From contig DQRJ01000165.1 of assembly GCA_015663855.1 (NCBI GenBank), positions 1 to 18,232 of the forward strand: a stretch of DNA of 18,232 nucleotides, in the 5' to 3' direction. The first letter of the stretch is position 1; every line of letters begins with the position of its first letter. The notes beneath the pieces are model-generated. The model made no database searches, was not told the DNA's origin, and was given only the letters and a program-made list of their open reading frames with translations. This document shows positions 1 to 6,104 of the stretch, piece by piece. This DNA is from Flavobacteriales bacterium. Its GTDB lineage: Bacteria > Bacteroidota > Bacteroidia > Flavobacteriales_D > Sanyastnellaceae. The translations under genes and the position numbers were made by a program.

Positions 1-826
1 AAACAGGGCCAGCTAATCCTAACTCATCGGCCGATTTACGATTTTCCAAGATACTTTCTCCTGCAGCATATGGACGATAATCTTTTAGAGGAAGATGGTT
101 TAGAGTCTTAAATTGTACCAAACCCGCAATTATCACTACTCCACCAGCCATTAACCATTCAACATTTGGATGATTAACCCTACGTCGAATAGCGCTAGCT
201 GCAAAGAGTAGGAAAACGAGATAAAGTATGGGGAATAACCAGTCCAGCATCAAGTAGCCGAATAGAAAAGTCATTACTATAGCGCCAGTGTAGATAATTG
301 TGGCGGTGCGGGAATCGTTGAGTTGAATTTTATTTCGGAACGCAGCGATAGTGATAGGGATGACAAAGATTAGGAGGAAAAGATCTTTCAGAAAGCTTTG
401 GTATGCAGTGAGGGGAATAGCATTGCCGAAACAACCACATTCTAGAACGCACTGGTTAGCAATTTCGATGAGGGTGCCTGAACCGTCGCCAGCCGTAACC
501 ATCTTCATACCGAAAGGATCGCAAGTCGCAGTATACCAAGTCAGCCATGTAAAAAACACCATCATCACCATAGTGAGAACGGTTGTGAGCTTCGGAAGTG
601 CGCCTACTAAAAGTGCGACTCCGAGTAAAACTTCGGCGATACACACGAAAACAGCGATTTCGAGAGCATATGGAGTCCACGCTTCGAGATTGAGAGCTCC
701 CGGCTCGAAGTATTCCTCTAGCTTGTACATGAAACCTAGCGCATCGTTCGACTTAATCAGTCCAGACACAACGAATAGCGAACCTACTAAAGTGCGACTG
801 AAAGTTGTAATTGCTTTGAAAAACAT
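1..826 (-). CDS. DoxX-family (BT_3928-like) membrane protein, partial
   Basis: I translated this frame by hand: an ATG at 826 opens a frame with no stop to the left edge (275 codons), so the C-terminus lies outside the window. The N-terminus reads MFFKAITTFSRTLVGSLFV and is followed by several hydrophobic segments (about residues 10-25, 55-95, 145-165, 180-210 and 225-240), so it is a polytopic inner-membrane protein. A C-G-C-F-G motif near residue 131 follows an earlier Cys-Asp-Pro; in the Bacteroidota DoxX/MauE-like family this is the conserved 'CGCFG' signature. The start lies 11 bases after the stop of the upstream DUF1599 gene, so the two are probably one operon. From memory, this pair is often followed by tpiA in Bacteroidota, which would sit left of the window. 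The biochemical function is not established; a redox or thiol-related membrane role is only inferred from the family. Confidence 0.85.
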   Translation of the reverse strand, partial: MFFKAITTFSRTLVGSLFVVSGLIKSNDALGFMYKLEEYFEPGALNLEAWTPYALEIAVFVCIAEVLLGVALLVGALPKLTTVLTMVMMVFFTWLTWYTATCDPFGMKMVTAGDGSGTLIEIANQCVLECGCFGNAIPLTAYQSFLKDLFLLIFVIPITIAAFRNKIQLNDSRTATIIYTGAIVMTFLFGYLMLDWLFPILYLVFLLFAASAIRRRVNHPNVEWLMAGGVVIIAGLVQFKTLNHLPLKDYRPYAAGESILENRKSADELGLAGPV

Positions 827-837
827 GCTATCGTTAA

Positions 838-1392
838 TTATTTGTTTTCCTGTTCGTTAAGTAAAATCAACGCGAAAAGGGCGTAGTTAGCAATGTCCAT
901 ATAGTTCGCGTCAATGCCTTCCGAGACGAGGGTTTTACCGTTATTATCCTCGATTTGCTTAACTCGCAGGAGTTTCATGAGAATGAGATCCGTGAGCGAA
1001 CTTACTCGCATATCGCGCCACGCTTCGCCGTAATCATGATTCTTCTTGAGCATAAGAGCCCGAGTTTCCTCAGCGACTTTATGAAACCGCTCGTTCGCTT
1101 CTTCGGTGGGTATATCTAAAGGGTAGTCGGAAGGCAACTCTAATTGAACAAGAGCCATCAAACTATAATTTACTATCCCTATAAACTCTGGGACTATCCC
1201 CTCATCGATCTTAGCAACTTCTACTTCTTGTAGAGTACGGATGCGATTCGCTTTGATAAAGATTTGGTCTGTGAGAGAAGAAGTCCTGAGTATCCTCCAA
1301 GCGGTGCCATAATCTGAAGTTTTCTTGCGAAAAAGCGACTCACACAGCTCAAGTGCATGATCGTATTGTAAAGAAGTAGGTAAATTGTCCAT
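838..1392 (-). CDS. DUF1599 domain protein with two tandem copies of the domain
   Basis: A 184-residue soluble protein made of two copies of one domain. Copy 1 (about residues 13-90) has KKTSDYGTAWRILR followed by SSLTDQIFIKANRIR, and ends with EGIVPEFIGIVNYSLMALV. Copy 2 (about 110-180) has KKNHDYGEAWRDMRVSSLTD, then LILMKLLRVKQIE and YMDIANYALFAL. The paired DYGxAWR and SSLTD motifs are the hallmark of DUF1599, which I recall as also described as a nucleotide-modification-associated domain; its reaction is unknown. I chose the ATG at 1392 (MDNLPTSLQYDHALELC) because family members begin about a dozen residues before the first motif. An upstream TTG at 1473 would extend it across folP and is unlikely. 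It is divergent from folP and precedes the DoxX gene by 11 bases, a layout typical of Bacteroidota. Confidence 0.88.
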   Translation of the reverse strand: MDNLPTSLQYDHALELCESLFRKKTSDYGTAWRILRTSSLTDQIFIKANRIRTLQEVEVAKIDEGIVPEFIGIVNYSLMALVQLELPSDYPLDIPTEEANERFHKVAEETRALMLKKNHDYGEAWRDMRVSSLTDLILMKLLRVKQIEDNNGKTLVSEGIDANYMDIANYALFALILLNEQENK

Positions 1393-1400
1393 AGGTTGAA

Positions 1401-1417
1401 TAACTTGCGCCAAGTTA
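1401..1417. promoter_or_regulatory. 17-base palindrome between the divergent DUF1599 and folP starts
   Basis: The bases read TAACTTG-CGC-CAAGTTA, a perfect 7+7 inverted repeat with a 3-base centre. It lies wholly inside the 27 bases separating the DUF1599 ATG (1392) from the folP ATG (1420). Each arm also resembles the Bacteroidota -7 element TAnnTTTG on its own strand. It may therefore be a symmetric divergent promoter core, an operator, or both. The symmetry is seen directly; the function is inference. Confidence 0.4.
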
Positions 1418-1439
1418 CAATGAGACAAAGCATCGACAA
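1410..1439 (-). promoter_or_regulatory. Possible Bacteroidota-type promoter for the DUF1599-DoxX operon
   Basis: On the minus strand a TTG (1439-1437) is followed after 19 bases by TAACTTGG (1417-1410), one mismatch from the TAnnTTTG -7 consensus. Transcription would start around 1404, giving a leader of about a dozen bases before the ATG at 1392. The -33 element would lie inside the first codons of folP. The match is moderate and untested. Confidence 0.35.
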
Positions 1440-2304
1440 TCTGAAAAATCGTGAACGATTGAAAAGTTTTCACAAAAAACTCGCCCCTCCCTATGGTGTT
1501 GCAATAATGGGCATTTTAAACGTCACTCCTGATTCATTTTTTGATGGTGGGGTGAACTTTTCTGTCGAGAATGCTATCGCTGCTGGGCATAACATGATTA
1601 CAGAGGGAGCTGACATTCTAGACATCGGAGGACAATCTTCTCGCCCGGGAGCAGAAAATATTAGCGCAGTAAAAGAGTGGGCAAGAGTTGAACCGGTTTT
1701 GAAAGGGATTTTAGACCATTTTCCTGACGCGAAAATTAGTATTGACACCTATCGAGCTGAAGTAGCTCGAAAAGCCATCGAAGAGGGGGCTGTTCTAGTA
1801 AACGACATCTCTGCTGGCTCGCTAGACCCAGAAATCCTAGATGTAGTAGCTTCAACTCAAGCGCCTTATGTACTCATGCATATGGCTGGAAAACCTGAAA
1901 ATATGCAGAACTCTCCAAGCTATGAAAGTGTAGTGGATGAAGTCTATGCTTGGTTTGAAATAAAGCTTCAAGAGTTATCTGACATGGGGATAAAAGAGGT
2001 GATTATAGACCCCGGGTTCGGGTTCGGGAAGCGTCTTGAGGATAATTACAAGCTTCTAAAAAACTTAGAACGATTTAAGGAATTCGGAAACCCTATTCTT
2101 GTCGGCGCCAGTCGAAAATCCATGATTTACAAGGCCTTAGATTGCGAGCCAAACCAAGCTCTTAACGGCACTACCGCCATCCACGCTTGGGCTTTAGAAA
2201 GAGGAGCCTCCCTCCTGCGGTGTCATGATGTAAAAGCAGCTCGTGAAGTTGTGGCGCTTCATCACCATATTTGCAGTACTGAAAGTCAAAATAAACCCAT
2301 CTAA
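1420..2304 (+). CDS. folP: Dihydropteroate synthase
   Basis: A TIM-barrel enzyme of folate synthesis (294 residues). It condenses p-aminobenzoate with 6-hydroxymethyl-7,8-dihydropterin diphosphate to give 7,8-dihydropteroate, in the cytoplasm. All family signatures are present in order: MGILNVTPDSFFDGG near residue 30, GADILDIGGQSSRPGA near 65, VNDISAG near 128, the pterin-site DPGFGFGK near 200, GASRKSM near 225, and the C-terminal GTTAIHAWALERGASLLRCHD. The ATG at 1420 is preferred; a TTG at 1396 would add eight residues and overlap the palindrome. Even so, about 30 residues precede the first motif, somewhat longer than usual. It ends 3 bases before cdaA, and folP-cdaA is a recurrent Bacteroidota pair, so both are likely co-transcribed. 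Nothing suggests inactivation. Confidence 0.97.
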   Translation: MRQSIDNLKNRERLKSFHKKLAPPYGVAIMGILNVTPDSFFDGGVNFSVENAIAAGHNMITEGADILDIGGQSSRPGAENISAVKEWARVEPVLKGILDHFPDAKISIDTYRAEVARKAIEEGAVLVNDISAGSLDPEILDVVASTQAPYVLMHMAGKPENMQNSPSYESVVDEVYAWFEIKLQELSDMGIKEVIIDPGFGFGKRLEDNYKLLKNLERFKEFGNPILVGASRKSMIYKALDCEPNQALNGTTAIHAWALERGASLLRCHDVKAAREVVALHHHICSTESQNKPI

Positions 2305-2307
2305 AAA

Positions 2308-3126
2308 GTGAATTTTCTACTTGAATCTTGGGAGGCGATTTTACCTCTAATTCAATTCGCAGCACGCATCTTTGATGTGGTTCTTGTGGGAATTATCGTG
2401 CTTTGGCTTTATCGCCTCACAAAAGGCACATCCGCCATCCCCGTTTTCATGGGACTACTTACAATTTACTTAATTTGGAAGGTGGTGACATTCATGGGAA
2501 TGCCTATCCTAGGTGAGCTTCTCGGACAATTTATCGGTGTCGGAATCCTCGCAATCATAATAGTTTTCCAGCAGGAAATTCGCAATTTCCTCTTCTCAAT
2601 TGGTGATAGAGCTAATATAGATAAGCCCAAACGGTGGCTTGAAAAGCTCCTATCCATTCGTCACGAAGAACGTGCTCCACTACGAATCGACGAGATTTCT
2701 ACGGCCGTAAAAAAACTGGCCTCTCGAAAAGAAGGTGCTCTGATTATTCTACAGCGTTCCTCTGACCTCACCCTCCATCTACAGTCCTCCACAAAGCTCA
2801 ATGCCGACATCCTCGCGCCACTTATAGAGGCGACCTTTCATAAGGATAACTCCATGCACGACGGCGGAATGTACATTGCCATAGGTCGAATCAGGGCTGT
2901 CCGTTGCGTACTTCCCGTATCCCAACGAAACGACCTACCCGCCGAACTCGGAATGCGGCATAGAGCAGCTCTAGGGCTAGCGGAAAAAACGGACGCTCTT
3001 ATCATAGTCGTAAGTGAAGAGACCGGCCTTATCAGCATCGCTATGGACGGAGAACTACATCGAGGCCTAGCCTCCGAAGATCTCCTAGAAATTCTTGAGA
3101 AAGAGCTCGGTCCTAAGGACGACTAA
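2308..3126 (+). CDS. cdaA: Diadenylate cyclase CdaA (DacA type)
   Basis: Makes the second messenger c-di-AMP from two ATP. The 272 residues match the CdaA layout: three N-terminal membrane helices (about residues 10-32, 40-58 and 66-88), a short amphipathic linker, and a cytoplasmic DisA_N domain (about 100-270). Catalytic-site motifs are visible: the D-G-x motif as M-H-D-G-G (Asp185) and R-H-R (217-219) within MRHRAALGLAEKTDA. The third position of the first motif is Gly, where I recall Ala (DGA) in most members. The start is a GTG three bases after the folP stop, and no in-frame ATG lies before the second helix, so GTG initiation and coupling to folP are likely. The 3' end overlaps the decayed minus-strand sorting-domain remnant by about 14 bases. 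Confidence 0.95.
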   Translation: MNFLLESWEAILPLIQFAARIFDVVLVGIIVLWLYRLTKGTSAIPVFMGLLTIYLIWKVVTFMGMPILGELLGQFIGVGILAIIIVFQQEIRNFLFSIGDRANIDKPKRWLEKLLSIRHEERAPLRIDEISTAVKKLASRKEGALIILQRSSDLTLHLQSSTKLNADILAPLIEATFHKDNSMHDGGMYIAIGRIRAVRCVLPVSQRNDLPAELGMRHRAALGLAEKTDALIIVVSEETGLISIAMDGELHRGLASEDLLEILEKELGPKDD

Positions 3127-3304
3127 CAATAAAAGTCTTCGACTCTACAAACTCGGTGCTCGAATACGGGAATATTCTTAAAACGTATGCTCCCTATGAA
3201 AGATCAATGACGTCTAATTTCATAGACCCCACCGAGAGTGGTTTTTGAACCCTCATAACTTCTTGACCCTTGATATTATAGACTTGTAGATTACAACCTT
3301 TGAC
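3113..3304 (-). pseudogene. Decayed T9SS type A C-terminal sorting domain (remnant of a broken choice-of-anchor B gene)
   Basis: Read on the minus strand from 3304, this stretch gives about 63 codons broken by a single internal TAG. The first part contains LQVYNIKGQEVMRVQKPL and KLDVIDLS; the part after the TAG contains GAYVLRIF and ends near KTFIVS. This aligns with the last 60 residues of the intact paralogue at 4606-6054 (VVIYDLSGREVLRM, IDISSLKTGSYIVNV, SKLTIQ), the type A sorting domain that T9SS cargo needs for export. There is no start codon or upstream domain of its own. The best reading is the detached C-terminus of the truncated anchor-B gene at 4040-4600, separated from it by the DUF998-like gene. 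It is in the same frame as that gene but downstream of its TAA. Confidence 0.75.
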
Positions 3305-4039
3305 TTAAGTGCTGGCTAATCGTGTGTCTGAGCTTCTTTTTATTGCACTCTTAAAGCCATAAACCTGAATGATAATTGAGATTATGAAAGTAAATACTAT
3401 TGACTTTTGGGCTATAACCTGAAGAATTAGATCACTCTCCGAATAATTTATGTTGGGAGATATTTTGGGACCAAAAAACAATAGGTATATATAGTAAAGC
3501 AAAGTGATCCCGAACACGATATACCCAAATGAATAACGGTTACTCATTGATTTTGAATGATAAATAGTGAGGCTGTGAAGGATACTTAGAAAAAACAGAG
3601 CTGTGAAGGCAAACTTCGCAGAAAACCCGTGTGCACCTAGATGTACATCATATGGTATTGCACCTATACCCGCAAAGAGTACCCCAGCTATTATTCCTAC
3701 AGGTTTAGTTAATCGTGCATAAAAGAGCGTCTTCGAATCGTCTTCGAATTCTATAAATACTTCCTTGAATTGTCGGTAAAACAGAATTAAAGTAGCTCCA
3801 ATCAACATCAGACTACTATTAAAAAGTAAAGCCGAAACCAAATTACTCTCATCAACGCCTGCTTTAAGACCTCCCAGTCTACTAAGAAAGTTGTGACTAA
3901 GAGAATACTTGTCAGAGGAGAAATTGATTTTTTCAATTACTGAACCAGGGAATACATACGCCGCGATTATGAAAAAAATCAAAAAAATAGAGATTGAGAT
4001 TACTGGAAGCTTAACTAAGAAGAAAGAAGATTTGCTCAT
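3305..4039 (-). CDS. Six-helix membrane protein, DUF998-like
   Basis: A 244-residue integral membrane protein with six predicted helices (about residues 10-30, 65-88, 109-128, 138-160, 168-190 and 207-230). The motifs LSHNFLSRLG before helix 2, IGAIPYDVHLGAHGFSAKFAF around helices 3-4, and the overall length recall DUF998, a family without known function; the assignment rests on pattern memory only. The ATG at 4039 directly abuts the TAG of the truncated anchor-B fragment. The frame is intact and looks functional. Several hand-counted 60-base lines range from 28 to 47 percent G+C, lower on average than neighbouring genes, which fits acquisition from elsewhere. It sits where the middle of a broken secreted-protein gene should be. 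No transposase, inverted repeats or clear target duplication flank it. Confidence 0.7.
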   Translation of the reverse strand: MSKSSFFLVKLPVISISIFLIFFIIAAYVFPGSVIEKINFSSDKYSLSHNFLSRLGGLKAGVDESNLVSALLFNSSLMLIGATLILFYRQFKEVFIEFEDDSKTLFYARLTKPVGIIAGVLFAGIGAIPYDVHLGAHGFSAKFAFTALFFLSILHSLTIYHSKSMSNRYSFGYIVFGITLLYYIYLLFFGPKISPNINYSESDLILQVIAQKSIVFTFIISIIIQVYGFKSAIKRSSDTRLAST

Positions 4040-4600
4040 CTATACTGAATTAAGATTATCCAACCACTTATAAGCCCCTACGGCGAAAGCATCTTGGCTG
4101 TCTTCGTTAACTGCAATATTATGGCAGCTTCCGAACCCGCTGTAGTGTGCGCTTGCTTCCATTACAATGGGCGTGTTAATCACGTCTGGGTCAATTGAAG
4201 TCAACCCGTTTAAGTCAAATACCTGCATACCGTGCTCATCAGCTTCACTGACGATTAAAGCGTAATCGCCCACGACTTTCACATCACGCCAAATGCTTTC
4301 TTCTGTTTCGGTCGGGAGCTCGGATAAATAAAGTGGCTGTAACGGATTCGTTATTTCAACAAAAGCCGTTCCGTTTGATCTACAAAAAACGGCAAACTCT
4401 CGACCTGAAGGCTCATGAGTCCAGCCACAACAATCATTTCCTTTCTCCCCTCCTCCTATTTCCTCTAGCGGAAAATAGAAGAATAAATCATAACCATCAC
4501 ATGGGTAAATTCCGCCAGCAAAATTATTCTCACAAATTGATTGTGATTGCAATTCTGTTTGTGCAATGAAAACAAATAGAAGTACCGTAAAAATCCTCAC
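4040..4600 (-). pseudogene. Truncated choice-of-anchor B (LVIVD-type) protein, N-terminal fragment
   Basis: The 186-residue frame starts at a GTG (4600) with a signal peptide (MRIFTVLLFVFIAQTELQSQ). It then follows its full-length neighbour closely: YPCDGYDL, a Gly-rich GNDC-GW stretch, SGREF, RSNG, VEITNPL, WRDVKVVGDYALIVSEA, HGMQVFDL. Similarity stops just after HNIAVNEDSQDAFAVGA, at about residue 176, and ten unrelated residues lead to a stop. The rest of the family domain and the sorting domain are absent; a decayed sorting domain lies about 740 bases further on. So this is the 5' part of a broken tandem duplicate. It could still be made and moved across the inner membrane, but it lacks the type IX signal for crossing the outer membrane. 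Its GTG lies 5 bases after the paralogue's stop, so coupling is possible. Confidence 0.8.
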
Positions 4601-4605
4601 GGCAC

Positions 4606-6054
4606 TTACTGAATCGTTAGCTTACTCGTAGCTTTAGATATTCCGCTCGATGCATCTAAAACATTCACTATGTATGACCCCGTCTTAAGAGATGAAATAT
4701 CAATGTGTAGACCATTAACTGCTGGAATAGAATTCATTCGCAATACCTCACGACCGCTTAAGTCGTAAATCACTACGTCGCTATCAATAAACGATCCTGA
4801 GAGACGGACAGTAGACGACGCGGGGTTAGGGCTTAGAGATAGAACCGGAGCTTCGACTACAAATGATTCTTCACCATCCACAACTTCGTGTTCCTTGATA
4901 ATAAACAAACCATCGAAATTACTTACCGCAATAGTTCCGCTTGGGAAGTAAGGGTAGTTAGACCAAGTCCCGTCGAAGTCTGCGATATCATCTTCCGGGT
5001 AAGTATCAAAGAATCCCTGGGGCTCGATAGATCCGTCTTCTAAAATTGTAGAAACTCTTAGACCACTTCTGTAGTTAGAAGCGTAAAGACGACCATTGTG
5101 AGTGTATAGATTGTGATCGATAGAAGTGTTATCAGACTCGTAGAAACCTACTAGAACAGGATTGTCGAGGTCATCGATATTCATCATGTACGTACGTGTG
5201 TTATTCCCATTGTACATCTCATCAAGCTCATCGTTGAAATAAAGCATATGATGATCCTCACTCACCCATCCTTGGTGTGTGTAAAATCCCTCTGGGTATG
5301 AAATGCTCTTAATTAGCTGTACGTCCGTTTTATCTTCTGCATTTAATATGGCCAAACCTTGTTGTCCATTAAAGCAAAATACAATCTCTTGACCTTGATA
5401 GTCCACGTCTAGACCGTTGTAAACCACTGGTTGTACATCGTGAGAGTACGCACCCTCGTATGAACCTGCGAGAACAGGGTTTAATGGATCGCTAACGTCA
5501 ACGATATGTAGTCCGCCGCTGAAAGTGTTTGTTCCGACAGCATAAGCGTAGTTCGTTTCGACATTTACAGCGACGTTATGAGCGTGACCGAATCCCACAT
5601 AATGAGACGTTGCGCTGATATTGAAAGGAAAGCCACTGAGATCTAAAACTTGAGTAAGATCTAAAATTTGCATCCCATGCATTCCTGCTTCAGAAACGAT
5701 ATAGGCATAGTTACCTATCACTTTAATGTCGCGCCAAAGTGAAGGTGATGATGCAGTAGGAAGGTTTGCGATGTAAGTCGGAGATAATGGATCCGTTACT
5801 TCAACAACTGACATACCGTTTGAGCGTCCGTAAAGAACGAACTCACGCCCAGAATCGGAATCAACCCATCCCCAGCAGTCATTTCCGTTATCACCACCAC
5901 CTACAGCAGATAAAGGAAAGTGAGTATATAAATCATACCCATCACATGGGTAAATGTCAGCCATCCCGTTTTCGCAAAGGGTTTGGCCTGAAAGATCCGA
6001 CTGGAAACTTAATGTAGCGGTAGCTACGATAAATAGAGATAATATAAATTTCAT
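4606..6054 (-). CDS. Secreted choice-of-anchor B family protein with LVIVD-type repeats and T9SS type A sorting domain
   Basis: A 482-residue secreted protein. Residues 1-23 form a signal peptide. Residues about 25-390 carry the anchor-B domain: YPCDGYDLYTHFPL, GNDCWGW, SGREFVLYGRSNGMSVVEV, WRDIKVIGNYAYIVSEAGMH, then recurring blade-like units such as GGLHIVDVSDPLNPVLAGSY and GLRVSTI. These are beta-propeller-type LVIVD repeats of unknown ligand. Residues about 401-482 are a type A sorting domain (LSLSPNPASSTVRL, VVIYDLSGREVLRM, LKTGSYIVNVLD, ending SKLTIQ). Such cargo crosses the outer membrane by T9SS and is usually cleaved and attached or released. The ATG at 6054 gives a clean signal peptide. 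It lies 41 bases downstream of the M49 peptidase gene and is followed at once by its truncated duplicate. Confidence 0.92.
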   Translation of the reverse strand: MKFILSLFIVATATLSFQSDLSGQTLCENGMADIYPCDGYDLYTHFPLSAVGGGDNGNDCWGWVDSDSGREFVLYGRSNGMSVVEVTDPLSPTYIANLPTASSPSLWRDIKVIGNYAYIVSEAGMHGMQILDLTQVLDLSGFPFNISATSHYVGFGHAHNVAVNVETNYAYAVGTNTFSGGLHIVDVSDPLNPVLAGSYEGAYSHDVQPVVYNGLDVDYQGQEIVFCFNGQQGLAILNAEDKTDVQLIKSISYPEGFYTHQGWVSEDHHMLYFNDELDEMYNGNNTRTYMMNIDDLDNPVLVGFYESDNTSIDHNLYTHNGRLYASNYRSGLRVSTILEDGSIEPQGFFDTYPEDDIADFDGTWSNYPYFPSGTIAVSNFDGLFIIKEHEVVDGEESFVVEAPVLSLSPNPASSTVRLSGSFIDSDVVIYDLSGREVLRMNSIPAVNGLHIDISSLKTGSYIVNVLDASSGISKATSKLTIQ

Positions 6055-6076
6055 TTTCTTGATGGTATTTGCAGGT

Positions 6077-6104
6077 AAAAGTTAGTTTATCTCTTCTAGT
6101 TCAA
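6077..6104 (-). promoter_or_regulatory. Possible promoter for the choice-of-anchor B gene
   Basis: On the minus strand TTG (6104-6102, inside the last codons of the peptidase gene) is followed after 17 bases by TAACTTTT (6084-6077), one base from TAnnTTTG. Transcription would begin about 20 bases before the ATG at 6054. Separate transcription from the peptidase is therefore possible. Untested, and the spacing is at the short end of what is usual. Confidence 0.35.

Noticed and set aside
351..860. 169-codon plus-strand open frame
   Set aside because: It runs antisense to the DoxX-type gene, whose translation has helices and a family Cys motif; the plus-strand product is basic, low in recognisable structure, and has no plausible neighbours.
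3127..3304. Terminator or small RNA downstream of cdaA
   Set aside because: I saw no stable hairpin with a T tract; the stretch is explained by the decayed sorting domain.
3305..4075. Mobile element carrying the DUF998-like gene
   Set aside because: No transposase, integrase, terminal inverted repeats or tRNA site. The ends share only a short ACTTA-like string, not a convincing target duplication, so I describe a replacement of unknown mechanism.
4333..4569. 78-codon plus-strand open frame opposite the truncated anchor-B gene
   Set aside because: It is antisense to a frame with clear family homology. A similar antisense frame appears opposite the paralogue (5766-6017), as expected from shared sequence.
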